Shown: positions 54,030-62,526, counted from the first letter of the stretch. The stretch is DNA of 64,000 nt from Caldicellulosiruptoraceae bacterium PP1 (GCA_041320695.1 JBGGOQ010000001.1:558001-622000), one strand, 5' to 3'. Program-made: numbers and translations. The notes: generated by a model not told the origin, from the sequence alone.

Positions 54030-54938
54030 ATGATCGAAATAAAAAAAACAGAGTACTTAGGTTTTGAAAACTCTTACCTTTTATCAAATGGCAATATTGA
54101 TGTTATTGTAACAACCGACATTGGTCCTAGGATATTGTATCTTGGTTTTAAAGGAGGAAAAAATCAGTTTTGTATTTTCCCTGATCATATAGGGAGAAAA
54201 AACCAAAATGAATTTTTACTCTATGGCGGTACAAGATTATGGCATAGCCCAGAAGATATAATAAGAACTTATTATCCTGATAGTAAACCAATTGATTTTG
54301 AAATTATAAATAATGGTATAATTTTAAAACAGCCTGTTGAAGAAACTACAAAGTTACAAAAAACCATTGAAGTTTGTTTAGATGAAAATCAAGATATGGT
54401 ATATATTAATTATAAAATAAAGAATCTTGGACTATTTGAAGTTAAATTTTCTAACTGGGCTTTATCAGTCATGGCTGCAGGTGGTGTGGAAATTTTACCT
54501 ATCCCTAAGTTTGAAGTTGGATTACTTCCTTCTTATCAAATAGTTTATTGGCCATATACTAAGCTAAATGATAAAAGAGTAACTTGGGGAGAGGATTTTA
54601 TAATATTAAGACAAGATAGCTCATGTGATGGTCCTTTCAAAATAGGATATCCAAACTTTGATGGTTGGGCAAGTTACTTAAATGATGGAGTATTATTTAC
54701 AAAATATTATAAACATATTGATGGTGCTGAATATCCCGATTTTGGCTGTTCTTTTGAAACATATACAAACAATCTTATGCTTGAAGTTGAAACATTAAGT
54801 CCTTTATATTCAGTAAAACCAAATGAAGAAGTATCCCATAAAGAAGTATGGGAATTATCAAAGGTTGATGGTACTATTTCTGATGAAGAATCAGTAAAAA
54901 AATATGTTCTTCCACATATTAAAAAAGGAGTGCTTTAA
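54030..54938 (+). CDS. DUF4380-like protein, mutarotase-type fold
   Basis: A 302-residue soluble protein with the galactose-mutarotase-like super-sandwich pattern: NIDVIVTTDIGPRILYLGFK, GGTRLWHSPED, and LQKTIEVCLDENQDMVYINY, followed by FSNWALSVMAAGG. It resembles DUF4380 proteins, thought to bind or epimerise sugars; the catalytic residues cannot be assigned here. There is no signal peptide. ATG 54030 follows GGAGGG. It is monocistronic, with a promoter opposing the pilus operon promoter and a terminator shared with the wall hydrolase gene. Confidence 0.75.
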   Translation: MIEIKKTEYLGFENSYLLSNGNIDVIVTTDIGPRILYLGFKGGKNQFCIFPDHIGRKNQNEFLLYGGTRLWHSPEDIIRTYYPDSKPIDFEIINNGIILKQPVEETTKLQKTIEVCLDENQDMVYINYKIKNLGLFEVKFSNWALSVMAAGGVEILPIPKFEVGLLPSYQIVYWPYTKLNDKRVTWGEDFIILRQDSSCDGPFKIGYPNFDGWASYLNDGVLFTKYYKHIDGAEYPDFGCSFETYTNNLMLEVETLSPLYSVKPNEEVSHKEVWELSKVDGTISDEESVKKYVLPHIKKGVL

Positions 54939-54954
54939 AGCACTCCTTTTTATC
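54921..54954. terminator. Bidirectional terminator between the DUF4380-like and NlpC/P60 genes
   Basis: A perfect palindrome, AAAAAGGAGTGCTTT (54922-54936) and AAAGCACTCCTTTTT (54937-54951), with A- and T-runs on both sides. It contains both genes' end regions. Confidence 0.92.
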
Positions 54955-55912
54955 TTAATACTCTTTTTGCCATCATAAATGCAGTTCCAATTTTTGAGGT
55001 TAAGTTTGATATTGAAACCTGACCTCTTGCACTTGAGGCATGAATATATTCTCCACCACCAATATAAATACCTACATGATTAATGTAATTTCGCCCACCA
55101 TCTGTATCAAAAAATACTAAATCACCCGGTTGCAATTCAGAATACGAAATTTTTATTCCATTGCTATAAGCCATACTTGCTGCTGTTCTTTCTAAATTTA
55201 TCCCAAAATTTCGATAAACAAATTGAACAAATCCAGAACAGTCAAATCCAGTTATTGGTGATTCACCACCATATCTGTATCTTACACCTAGATATTTTTT
55301 GGCAAATTCAATAACATTATAAGCTTTATTCATAGAGGAACGATCTAAAAGACTTCTTGAAGTTTTTGTTATATTTGTTCTTGTAGTATTAGTAGAAACT
55401 AAAATCTTTGAAGTATTATTTTCTTTTACTAAATAATATGCTATGTATCCAATAACACCATCTTTTGTTTTTACTTTAAGCCAACCATTTGCATCTTTTG
55501 ATATTATGGTTAATTTTTCACCTAAAGTTAGGCTTTTTAAAATGGTTGAATTAGTTGACTTATCTTTTCTTAGTCTTGCATTGTTTTTTATTACTGTCGC
55601 ATTATATGAAAAATTTTCATTAGTATTTTTTGTGATTTTACTTGTTGTAATCTTATTCTTTAGTTGAATGTAATCTTCTTTAACAAAACCTACTTTGCCT
55701 TCGAATGATATCTTTACATATCCGTTTTGTCTTCCTAAAACTGATGCTGTAAAACCTTTTGGAAATACTCCAATGACTTTTGCATTTGAGTTAGCTGAAG
55801 ATCTTATGTTTATTGTAGACTTAGCTTCAGCTTGTTGTGATGCATAAATAATTGATGAGATCATTAGTAAAGCAAATAAAACTGTGGTAAATAAAAATAC
55901 TTTTGTTTTCAT
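54950..55912 (-). CDS. Secreted SH3-NlpC/P60 peptidoglycan endopeptidase
   Basis: A 320-residue exported wall hydrolase. A signal peptide (FLFTTVLFALLMISSIIYAS) is followed by two bacterial SH3 domains (about 29-85, INIRSSANSNAKVIGVFPKG; and 105-165, RLRKDKSTNSTILKSL) and an NlpC/P60 domain (about 205-320). The catalytic Cys is in TGFDCSGFVQFVYR, the His in YINHVGIYIGGG and the third polar site in YIHASSARGQV. It cleaves D-Glu to diamino-acid bonds in stem peptides. A c-di-AMP riboswitch lies upstream. The ATG follows AAGGGAG. Confidence 0.95.
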   Translation of the reverse strand: MKTKVFLFTTVLFALLMISSIIYASQQAEAKSTINIRSSANSNAKVIGVFPKGFTASVLGRQNGYVKISFEGKVGFVKEDYIQLKNKITTSKITKNTNENFSYNATVIKNNARLRKDKSTNSTILKSLTLGEKLTIISKDANGWLKVKTKDGVIGYIAYYLVKENNTSKILVSTNTTRTNITKTSRSLLDRSSMNKAYNVIEFAKKYLGVRYRYGGESPITGFDCSGFVQFVYRNFGINLERTAASMAYSNGIKISYSELQPGDLVFFDTDGGRNYINHVGIYIGGGEYIHASSARGQVSISNLTSKIGTAFMMAKRVLR

Positions 55913-55930
55913 AAAAAAACTCCCTTCTTT

Positions 55931-56046
55931 GGCTTACGGGATTAGCTGACGGGTTCGGGCAAGAAGGCATAAAACCCTACGATAAACTCGATTCACCCCA
56001 TTAATTGGTTCTCCCGCTTTGCTTCTTTGCAATAGCAAATTCAGCC
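55931..56046 (-). ncRNA. c-di-AMP riboswitch (ydaO-yuaA type)
   Basis: The minus-strand leader has the conserved core of this aptamer: GGCTGAAT at the 5' side, ATGGGGTGAATC, GTAGGG, CCTTCTTGCCCGAACCCG with TCAGCTAATCCCGTAAGCC closing. GGCT (56046-56043) pairs with AGCC (55934-55931) as P1. Downstream, AAGAAGG at 55929-55923 leads into GAG and T7 before the ATG, and can pair with the aptamer's CCTTCTT, offering a way to hide the ribosome-binding site or form a terminator. Control of wall hydrolases by c-di-AMP is well known for this class. Confidence 0.93.
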
Positions 56047-56069
56047 TTTTTTATTTTTGAACAATAAAT

Positions 56070-56098
56070 ATTCTATAATAAATATTATATTACGTCAA
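56070..56098 (-). promoter_or_regulatory. Promoter of the riboswitch-nlpC transcript
   Basis: TTGACG (-35, 56098-56093), 17 bases, TAGAAT (-10, 56075-56070). The start point near 56063 leaves the whole aptamer in the leader. Confidence 0.8.
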
Positions 56099-56144
56099 CC
56101 TTTTTTTACAATAATGTTACAAGAAAATTTCACCATTGTAATGT

Positions 56145-56786
56145 TTAAAAACCTAACTCTTCTTTAACAACAATTACTTTTATTCTACCTTTTTCAGAAT
56201 GTCTTCTAGTTACTACTATATGACTGCAAATACAATCATCACTTAGGCAATCATGGCACTGACCATCAACAACACAAGGTGTTTTTTTTGATAGTCGTTT
56301 GCAATTTGTTGGTGAGGCAATATTCCTAACTCTTAGTATACCTTGTTCTTCATTCTGGACAAGCTTATTTATTCCAACAATTACAATAACATTTTTAGGC
56401 CCATATAAAAGAGCAGCAAGCCTATTACCTGCTCCATCTATATTAATTAGCTTTCCATCTAAAGTAATTGCATTTGAACTCATAAAAAAGTAATCTGTAA
56501 AAAATGCCTTTCTATGAATATCTGCAATTTCATTCGGACTTAAACCTTCTTTATATCTATCATAAAAAACATACTTACCATTTCGCAAAAAATCAATTAG
56601 TCCTATTTCAAAAAGTGACATGGATCCCCCTACTGCAACTGTTGAACCTTCTTTAACAATATCTTTTATTAAATCAATTACTTCTTCTTTTTTATCAATT
56701 ATGAAACAGTCAAAATTTCTTTTCTCAAGGTTATTTTTTAGAGTATTTAAATTTGTCTCAATCCACCATTTCTTATTTTGATTCAT
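56145..56786 (-). CDS. LUD-domain protein
   Basis: A 213-residue LUD (LutC/YkgG-type) protein: GSTVAVGGSMSLFEIGLIDF, ALLYGPKNVIVIVGINKLV and the typical Cys-rich C-terminal set TNCKRLS, KTPC, GQCHDC, DDCICS. LutC takes part in L-lactate oxidation with LutA and LutB; stand-alone LUD proteins have no proven role, and the cysteines suggest a metal or Fe-S site. ATG 56786 is behind AGGGGGG, which lies inside the end of the transporter ATPase gene one base away, so it is a coupled part of that operon. Confidence 0.88.
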   Translation of the reverse strand: MNQNKKWWIETNLNTLKNNLEKRNFDCFIIDKKEEVIDLIKDIVKEGSTVAVGGSMSLFEIGLIDFLRNGKYVFYDRYKEGLSPNEIADIHRKAFFTDYFFMSSNAITLDGKLINIDGAGNRLAALLYGPKNVIVIVGINKLVQNEEQGILRVRNIASPTNCKRLSKKTPCVVDGQCHDCLSDDCICSHIVVTRRHSEKGRIKVIVVKEELGF

Positions 56787-56787
56787 C

Positions 56788-57999
56788 TTAAAGCCCCCCC
56801 TGAAATATTTTGTATAAATACTCAATATCTTCTGATTTATATTTTAATTCATTGTATATTTTTGTTGCAATACCGTTTGTATAATCTCTAAGACCGATGG
56901 GTGTTTCCTCAATAATATATAATTTTTTTGCGTACTTTAAAGATTCTAAATTTTTCAGATTTTGAAAGCCTATTGGTATATTCATTAAAGCACAAAAATC
57001 AGCCTTTTTTATTAATTCAACATTTTCCATATATTCTTCATTGCTAATTTCTGTAAAAGGTTTTGACTTAACTGCATATATGCCCAAGATATTACACAAC
57101 AAATAGTCTGAATCATTTGTTGCCAAAACGCCACTAGTTACCTCAAAACCACATTCTAATAATTTTTTATAAATCTTTGATCCCTCTCCACCACCTGCAA
57201 CAACATGAACGTGCCCATTAATATTCTGTAAATTATTATTAATAATTTCATAGTCAAATAACCCAAAATGATTTTTAAACACTATAGCATTTATGCCATA
57301 TACTTTATATATATTTTCAGATGTAAACACATCATTAGGTTTGCCAACTTTAATTACCTCTCCGTTTTTTAATAAAATTATTTCATCACAGTATTTCGCA
57401 GCAAGTTTTATATTATGGATTGCTGCAATTATAATTTTATCCTTTTCTTTTAATTTTTTAATGATATTGAACATATTTTCTTGATGAACAAGATCTAGAC
57501 TTGAATTGGGTTCGTCCAAAAGAATTATTTGAGTATCTTGATTTAATACTCTTGCAAAGTTTGTTCTTTGTTTTTCCCCACCAGAGACCTCTAAAATTGA
57601 ATCATCTTTTTTATCAAACATATCTACTAATTTTAAATTTTCCTCAGTTAATCTAATTGAATCTTTAGAATCTCGAAATTGATTTTTTTCGTAAGGGTAT
57701 CTACCTGTCAAAACAATATCAATAACTTTAAATGGAAAATTAATAAGAATGGATTGCGACATATAAGATATTAATTTTGATCTCTCTTTTTCATTTATAT
57801 TAAGAATATTTTTATTATCTATTAGAATTTCACCTGATAAGATATTTAGAATACCCGCAATAGTTTTAATAAGTGTTGACTTACCACAACCATTAGGACC
57901 AACAATCCCATAAATCTTTCCTTTTTTAAACTCCATATTAATATTCTTAATTATCGGTTTTGTGTAACCTGAGCTTAAATTTACTAATTTCAATGTCAT
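56788..57999 (-). CDS. FecE/BtuD-type ABC ATPase with extra C-terminal domain
   Basis: A 403-residue ATPase; the family normally ends near 250-270. The nucleotide-binding domain has Walker A GPNGCGKSTLIKTIAG, Q-loop SYMSQS, signature VSGGEKQRTNFAR, Walker B IILLDEPNSSLDL and switch His AAIHNIKLAA. Residues about 265-403 form an added domain (VHVVAGGGEGSKIYKKLLEC, SGVLATNDSDYLLCNILG, KADFCALMNIPIGFQN) with alternating strand-helix pattern, perhaps Rossmann-like; I do not recognise it. It overlaps the permease by 4 bases. The substrate class is metal chelate, haem or corrinoid, as inferred from family. Confidence 0.88.
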   Translation of the reverse strand: MTLKLVNLSSGYTKPIIKNINMEFKKGKIYGIVGPNGCGKSTLIKTIAGILNILSGEILIDNKNILNINEKERSKLISYMSQSILINFPFKVIDIVLTGRYPYEKNQFRDSKDSIRLTEENLKLVDMFDKKDDSILEVSGGEKQRTNFARVLNQDTQIILLDEPNSSLDLVHQENMFNIIKKLKEKDKIIIAAIHNIKLAAKYCDEIILLKNGEVIKVGKPNDVFTSENIYKVYGINAIVFKNHFGLFDYEIINNNLQNINGHVHVVAGGGEGSKIYKKLLECGFEVTSGVLATNDSDYLLCNILGIYAVKSKPFTEISNEEYMENVELIKKADFCALMNIPIGFQNLKNLESLKYAKKLYIIEETPIGLRDYTNGIATKIYNELKYKSEDIEYLYKIFQGGL

Positions 58000-59006
58000 A
58001 ATGAATATTCAGCCCCTCTTGATTTTAGAAGATATAAAAAGTATGGAACGCCAACAATTGATGTAACAATCCCTACCTTTACTTCAATAGGTGAGAATAG
58101 CATTCTTGCAATACTGTCACAGATAATCAAAAATATGCCTCCACCAATGACAGATGACGGTATTAGTTTTCTATAATCTGGACCTACAATTATTCTCATT
58201 ATGTGTGGTACAATAAGACCTACAAAACTAATAGTCCCACTTACAGATACAGCTATTCCTGTAATTAGTGAGGTTAATAATAATAGTAATTTTTTCAGTA
58301 ACTCTGGATTGACTCCAAGTGTATATGCTTCGTCTTCACCTAAAACCAATATATTAATTTTTTTGGAAAATAAAATTGATATTAATAATATTATTAATAT
58401 TGGCAAAAAGCTTATTTTTACATGCCACCAAGACCTACCATCAAGTCCACCCAACATCCAAAAAATATATTCATTTACTTGATATTGATTTATGTTTGAA
58501 AGAATAATAGACGAAATTGAACTTAATAATGTTGAAATTGAAAGTCCTATTAATATTAAATGAAGAATGGGGGTTTTGCCTCTTTTTGTTGATAATAAAT
58601 AAACAATTATTGAAGATAGCAAACCTCCTATGAAGGATAATAATGGTAAAAAATATATGTTTATAAGATTTAACCCTAATGCAATCGAAGTTATAGCTCC
58701 AAGACTTGCACCACTTGAAATTCCTATTATGCCAGGTTCGGCCATAGGATTTCTAAATATTCCTTGTATTATGGTGCCAGCTAATGATAAGGCCATTCCA
58801 ACAGTCATTGCAACAATAATTCTTGGAAGCCTTATCTGAGTAACTATTGTCAAAACTTCATCAGAAACTCCATCAATTTTAAATCCTATAAATGCAAGTA
58901 TTGCCTTTAAAACATGAAGGGGGGGAATAAAAACACTTCCCACCCCAATTGCTATTATAAACACAACAATTAAAAGCGAAATTAGTATAGAAAACTTAAG
59001 TCTCAA
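57996..59006 (-). CDS. FecCD-family ABC permease
   Basis: A 336-residue permease with about 10 membrane segments. Conserved features: RLPRIIVAMTVGMALSLAGT followed by IIQGIFRNPMAEPGIIGIS, the signature ASLGAITSIALGL, VSGTISFVGLIVPHIMRII and the C-terminal GIVTSIVGVPYFLYLL. It imports iron-siderophore, haem or cobalamin together with the ATPase and binding protein encoded beside it. The start is TTG 59006 with GGAGTG 8 bases upstream. The stop overlaps the ATPase start (ATGA). Confidence 0.94.
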   Translation of the reverse strand: MRLKFSILISLLIVVFIIAIGVGSVFIPPLHVLKAILAFIGFKIDGVSDEVLTIVTQIRLPRIIVAMTVGMALSLAGTIIQGIFRNPMAEPGIIGISSGASLGAITSIALGLNLINIYFLPLLSFIGGLLSSIIVYLLSTKRGKTPILHLILIGLSISTLLSSISSIILSNINQYQVNEYIFWMLGGLDGRSWWHVKISFLPILIILLISILFSKKINILVLGEDEAYTLGVNPELLKKLLLLLTSLITGIAVSVSGTISFVGLIVPHIMRIIVGPDYRKLIPSSVIGGGIFLIICDSIARMLFSPIEVKVGIVTSIVGVPYFLYLLKSRGAEYSL

Positions 59007-59023
59007 TCTCCATTCACTCCAAG

Positions 59024-59971
59024 TTAATTTTTAAATCTTTCAGGATATGCAGTTTTTGCTAAATCATATATACCTTCAACAATATACTGTGACACAGATT
59101 GTATATGCTTGTCGTCAAGAATATATACTGAATTATTCTTAACTGCTTTTAAGTTCTTAAAAGCTGAATCTTTCTTAAATTTATCTAAAAATTGTTGAGT
59201 AGTCTCTTTTGGATTATATGAAGCTGAAGGAAGAATAATTATATCAGGGTCCCAATCAATAATATCTTCACGTGAAATATTCGGCCATCCTTTTAAGCCT
59301 GCTACTGAAGCTATATTTACAACGCCTGCATATTTAGCAATTTCTTGTTGTGTAGTTCCTTTGGCATATGTTGTTCCAAAATAATAAGTATAAAATAATG
59401 CAAACTTTTTCTTGCGAATATTCTTAACCTTGCTTTGAACAAAGTTTATTTTATCATCCATATATTTTATTATATTCTTACCTTTTGCTTGCTCTCCAAC
59501 TAATTTTGAAATATTTGTTATCTCATCTTTTATTGATTTAATAGAATTTGGATTTAAGCTTACATAAACAGGACATTTTACGCTCTTTTTTAGAAGATCA
59601 TATTTTGCCTTATCTATATAATATGGAACTATGATAAGATCAGGTTTAGTAGCAATAATTTTTTCAATATCATTACTACTAAATCTTGCTTTTACATTCT
59701 TTGCTAAATTAACAACATTAGAATTATTTTTATCATCAGCAAAAACAGATAAACCAGCAATCCTTGTTGGAGAAACAAGGTTTAGAAGTATTTCATCTGT
59801 TTGCAAAGATAATGATATTATTTTGTTTGGTTGGCTATTTATGGTAATAGACTGACCTTTAAAATCTTTCACAGTTACTGGAAAATCAGCAGCATATGTA
59901 TATAAAGGAATCAAAGCAAGTATAAAGCAGAATAACAAGAGAATAGAAATGATTTTTTTCTTTTGAAACAT
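59024..59971 (-). CDS. FepB/BtuF-type substrate-binding protein
   Basis: A 315-residue exported binding protein: signal peptide (IISILLLFCFILALIPLYTY), then VTVKDFKGQSITINSQPNKI, ATKPDLIIVPYY in lobe 1, a long interlobe helix and GWPNISREDIIDWDPDIIIL in lobe 2. A lipobox Cys, expected for a Gram-positive binding protein, is absent; cleavage after YAA is likely, so its retention at the membrane is unexplained. It is the first gene of the uptake operon. There is no recognisable riboswitch in the 64-base gap upstream. Confidence 0.9.
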   Translation of the reverse strand: MFQKKKIISILLLFCFILALIPLYTYAADFPVTVKDFKGQSITINSQPNKIISLSLQTDEILLNLVSPTRIAGLSVFADDKNNSNVVNLAKNVKARFSSNDIEKIIATKPDLIIVPYYIDKAKYDLLKKSVKCPVYVSLNPNSIKSIKDEITNISKLVGEQAKGKNIIKYMDDKINFVQSKVKNIRKKKFALFYTYYFGTTYAKGTTQQEIAKYAGVVNIASVAGLKGWPNISREDIIDWDPDIIILPSASYNPKETTQQFLDKFKKDSAFKNLKAVKNNSVYILDDKHIQSVSQYIVEGIYDLAKTAYPERFKN

Positions 59972-60035
59972 TTTATTACAACCCCTTTACATATAATGGC
60001 ATTTTTATTATTAATACACTTTAGGATAGATTATA

Positions 60036-60356
60036 TCATATTAGTGATTTTGTGTCTATAATTAATATCTCAATTTCCTCAGGATAAATATTAATTAGCG
60101 AGGGATCAGACTCAAGTTTATAGTTGTATTTCATTATATAGCCACTATAAGGGGAATTTAGAAAATATTCATTATTTATGGTTTCAATTCTAGCAATTCT
60201 GTCACCTTCTTGAACATATCCGTTCTTTTTCATGTATTCAAATATTATTATATCCCCTATTTTATTCTCAAACTCTTTAGTTATACCAATTGCCGCTAAT
60301 GATCCATCTTTTTCTATCCATAAATTTTCTTTGCATATTCTTTCATTATAATACAT
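60036..60356 (-). CDS. GcvH-like protein lacking the lipoyl lysine
   Basis: A 106-residue lipoyl-domain-fold protein aligned with glycine cleavage H protein: NLWIEKDGSLAAIGITKEFE, IGDIIIFEYM, then SPYSGYIMKYNYKLESDPSL. GcvH has ESVKA with the lipoylated Lys; here the segment is ETINN, with Asn61 in place of Lys, so lipoylation is impossible at that site. The usual GcvH length is about 125-130. No gcvP or gcvT is present. It follows tlpA by 14 bases, in the order ccdA-tlpA-gcvH-like. Its function is unknown. Confidence 0.8.
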   Translation of the reverse strand: MYYNERICKENLWIEKDGSLAAIGITKEFENKIGDIIIFEYMKKNGYVQEGDRIARIETINNEYFLNSPYSGYIMKYNYKLESDPSLINIYPEEIEILIIDTKSLI

Positions 60357-60370
60357 GATATCATCTCCAT

Positions 60371-60889
60371 CTATTTTATACTATTAAATATCTTAATTAA
60401 ATCACTTTTAGATAAATATCCACTATGTTCGTTTACTTTTTTGCCTGTCTTGTCTAAAAAGTATGATGTAGGAATGTACTGAAACCCAAATGCCTTTGAA
60501 ATTGTTCCTTGAGTATCTAGTAAAACTGGATAAGTTATCCCTTTTTCCTTAACAAATTGTTTTACTTTATTTATATCTTCTGCTATATCTACACCAATAA
60601 TTATAACATCATTTTTGTTTTCCTCATAATAACTTATCAAGTTAGGAATTTCTTCTTTACAAGGTGGACACCATGTAGCAAAAAAGTTAATTAAAATCTT
60701 TTTTCCTCTAAAATCTGATATTGAATAAGTTTTACCATCTAAGGATTTAAGTTTAAAATTTATATATCCTTCAGTAATTACCTCATCAGATTTGTTAGAA
60801 TAAATCATTTTATAAACTAATAAACCCAATAATATTGCAAAAATAGCAAAGAAAATAATATTTTTTGTAGATTGATTCAATTTATTCAT
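60371..60889 (-). CDS. TlpA/ResA-type membrane-anchored thiol-disulfide reductase
   Basis: A 172-residue thioredoxin-fold protein anchored by one N-terminal helix (NIIFFAIFAILLGLLVYKMI). The active site is ATWCPPCKEEIPNL. FKLKSLDGKTYSISDFRGKK and the cis-Pro region YIPTSYFLDKTGK match ResA. It reduces disulfides of exported proteins or apocytochromes outside the membrane, with electrons from CcdA encoded just upstream (18 bases). The ATG follows GGAGGT. Confidence 0.94.
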   Translation of the reverse strand: MNKLNQSTKNIIFFAIFAILLGLLVYKMIYSNKSDEVITEGYINFKLKSLDGKTYSISDFRGKKILINFFATWCPPCKEEIPNLISYYEENKNDVIIIGVDIAEDINKVKQFVKEKGITYPVLLDTQGTISKAFGFQYIPTSYFLDKTGKKVNEHSGYLSKSDLIKIFNSIK

Positions 60890-60907
60890 TCTTGTAGACC
60901 TCCAATT

Positions 60908-61549
60908 TTAATATATAATATTTATCTTATCAAAAAAGATTAATAATCCAAAAAGTATAAGCATTATTCCACTTATAATCTCAATATATCTACTATATTT
61001 AGAAATAATCTTAATAATTGATTTTATTCTATTTATTAATATTGCAGTAATTACAAAAGGTATTGTAAGTCCTAATGAATATACCAGTAAATAAATTATA
61101 GCTTCATATAAAGTTTTAGTTGTAGCTGCTAAAATCAAAATACTTGCAAGCACAGGTCCAATGCAAGGTGTCCAACTAATACTTAATATTACTCCAAGTA
61201 AAAAAGGACCTTTAACCTCAGTTTTATTACCCCCCACGGGTATCAAATTTGCCTTTAAAAAAGCTGGCCCTATGTCCAGCATCAATAGACCCATTAATAT
61301 AATTATTATTGCTCCAATTTTTACTATGTATTCTCTATAATTACCTAACGTACTGCCAAATAGTGAAGATATTATCCCAAATGAAATAAAAACAGTTGTA
61401 AAACCTAATATAAACATTAAAATGTTGAGCCATTTATTATTATTTAATGTAAATAAATATGTCACGTATACAGGTATTAATGGGATAATACATGGAGAGA
61501 AAAAAGATAAAATACCAGCAGTAAAGGCTGTTAATATACTAATTGTCAT
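60908..61549 (-). CDS. ccdA: CcdA-type cytochrome c biogenesis/thiol transport protein
   Basis: A 213-residue membrane protein with six helices that moves electrons from cytoplasmic thioredoxin to external TlpA-like partners. Redox cysteines are in FFSPCIIPLIPVYV and SISWTPCIGPVLAS. The length fits the short CcdA form. The ATG follows AAGGAGAG. It precedes tlpA. No cytochrome c gene is in the window, so the pair may serve general extracytoplasmic thiol repair. Confidence 0.94.
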   Translation of the reverse strand: MTISILTAFTAGILSFFSPCIIPLIPVYVTYLFTLNNNKWLNILMFILGFTTVFISFGIISSLFGSTLGNYREYIVKIGAIIIILMGLLMLDIGPAFLKANLIPVGGNKTEVKGPFLLGVILSISWTPCIGPVLASILILAATTKTLYEAIIYLLVYSLGLTIPFVITAILINRIKSIIKIISKYSRYIEIISGIMLILFGLLIFFDKINIIY

Positions 61550-61561
61550 TATTTGCTCTCC

Positions 61562-62143
61562 TTATTTTAATTTATATCCTCCATTTATATAACACCATAC
61601 ATCTTCATTTGCTTTAAAACCTCTACCATCATCTTTTACAACTATAATAAGATGATTCCTTTGTATATTTTGTCCATTTACAATATCCTTTGCACTTGTA
61701 ACATCAATTAATGCAGTTTGCGGTGGTAAAATTGATAATGCAACCCCACTTCTTAATATAAATTGCGTTGAGTTATCAAATATTATAATTTGCCCTTTTT
61801 TTACTTTAATTAATTCATATTTTCCTTTTGTAGATTTAAAAGTAGATGTTACTTGTGGGATATTATTTAAATTATTTAGATTAGATTCTATATTATTAAT
61901 CCTATTATTCAATTCATTTGTTTTATTAGTAATAGAATTAATTTTTGATTCTATTCTTTTTATATTTGTGTCTATGTAAGTAGTAAGTGTGTCAACCTGT
62001 TTTTTCAAAAAACCATATGTTATTAATGCATTTTTATCTATTTCATTTTGAGCATTTGTATAAATAAAAATACTAACTATAATAAAAGATATTGTCAAAA
62101 AAACTACAAGCTTTTTACCCCACTTTGTTCTCTTTTTTTCCAA
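61562..62143 (-). CDS. Unknown membrane-anchored coiled-coil protein
   Basis: A 193-residue protein I do not recognise. A basic start ([10 protein letters not shown]) precedes one membrane helix ([20 protein letters not shown]), a coiled coil rich in Asn and Ile (about 50-95), and a C-terminal small beta domain ([40 protein letters not shown]). GTG 62164 lies across the ribosome-binding site; TTG 62143 follows GGAGGG at 7 bases. The first 40 bases lie inside the 3' end of mazF, so it is coupled to the toxin gene, and ccdA follows after 12 bases. Similar proteins next to mazF occur in some Clostridia. Confidence 0.65.
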   Translation of the reverse strand: MEKKRTKWGKKLVVFLTISFIIVSIFIYTNAQNEIDKNALITYGFLKKQVDTLTTYIDTNIKRIESKINSITNKTNELNNRINNIESNLNNLNNIPQVTSTFKSTKGKYELIKVKKGQIIIFDNSTQFILRSGVALSILPPQTALIDVTSAKDIVNGQNIQRNHLIIVVKDDGRGFKANEDVWCYINGGYKLK

Positions 62144-62526
62144 TTTAATCCCTCCGTTGTCCACTCCATAAGTCCTAAACTTATTAATATAGCTTGGTTA
62201 ACCTTCAACATCATCTCTTCGCTTAATTTACCTACTTTATTCTTAAGTCGAATTTTATCAATTGTTCGGATTTGCTCTAACAAAATTACAGAATCTTTTG
62301 ACAGTCCAAACTCACCAGCAGATATTTCAACATGGGTTGGAAACTTTGCTTTTCCAATTTGTGATGTAATAGCTGCCACAATAACTGTTGGACTATATTT
62401 ATTACCAACGTCGTTTTGAATAATCAAAACAGGTCTTATACCACCTTGCTCTGAACCAATATGAGGTGCAAGGTCTGCATAAAATATATCTCCTCTTTTT
62501 ATATCAACTATTTGATTTTGTTCCAA
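62104..62526 (-). CDS. mazF: MazF/PemK-family mRNA interferase
   Basis: A 140-residue endoribonuclease of the EndoA/MazF type. [20 protein letters not shown] with the catalytic Arg in [12 protein letters not shown], followed by [20 protein letters not shown] and [14 protein letters not shown], is the family core. The start is uncertain: GTG 62538, GTG 62529 or TTG 62526; TTG 62526 has GGAG at 6 bases and is used. It overlaps the antitoxin gene by 23 bases. The toxin cuts mRNA when freed from its antitoxin. Confidence 0.93.
   Translation of the reverse strand: MEQNQIVDIKRGDIFYADLAPHIGSEQGGIRPVLIIQNDVGNKYSPTVIVAAITSQIGKAKFPTHVEISAGEFGLSKDSVILLEQIRTIDKIRLKNKVGKLSEEMMLKVNQAILISLGLMEWTTEGLNWKKREQSGVKSL

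Noticed and set aside
56101-56144. Terminator after the LUD gene
   Set aside because: TTACAA/TTGTAA-type short repeats are present, but on the minus strand they are followed by A-rich, not U-rich, sequence.
59972-60035. Cobalamin or other riboswitch before the FecBCD-type operon
   Set aside because: The gap is only 64 bases and contains no B12-box or other recognisable aptamer core.
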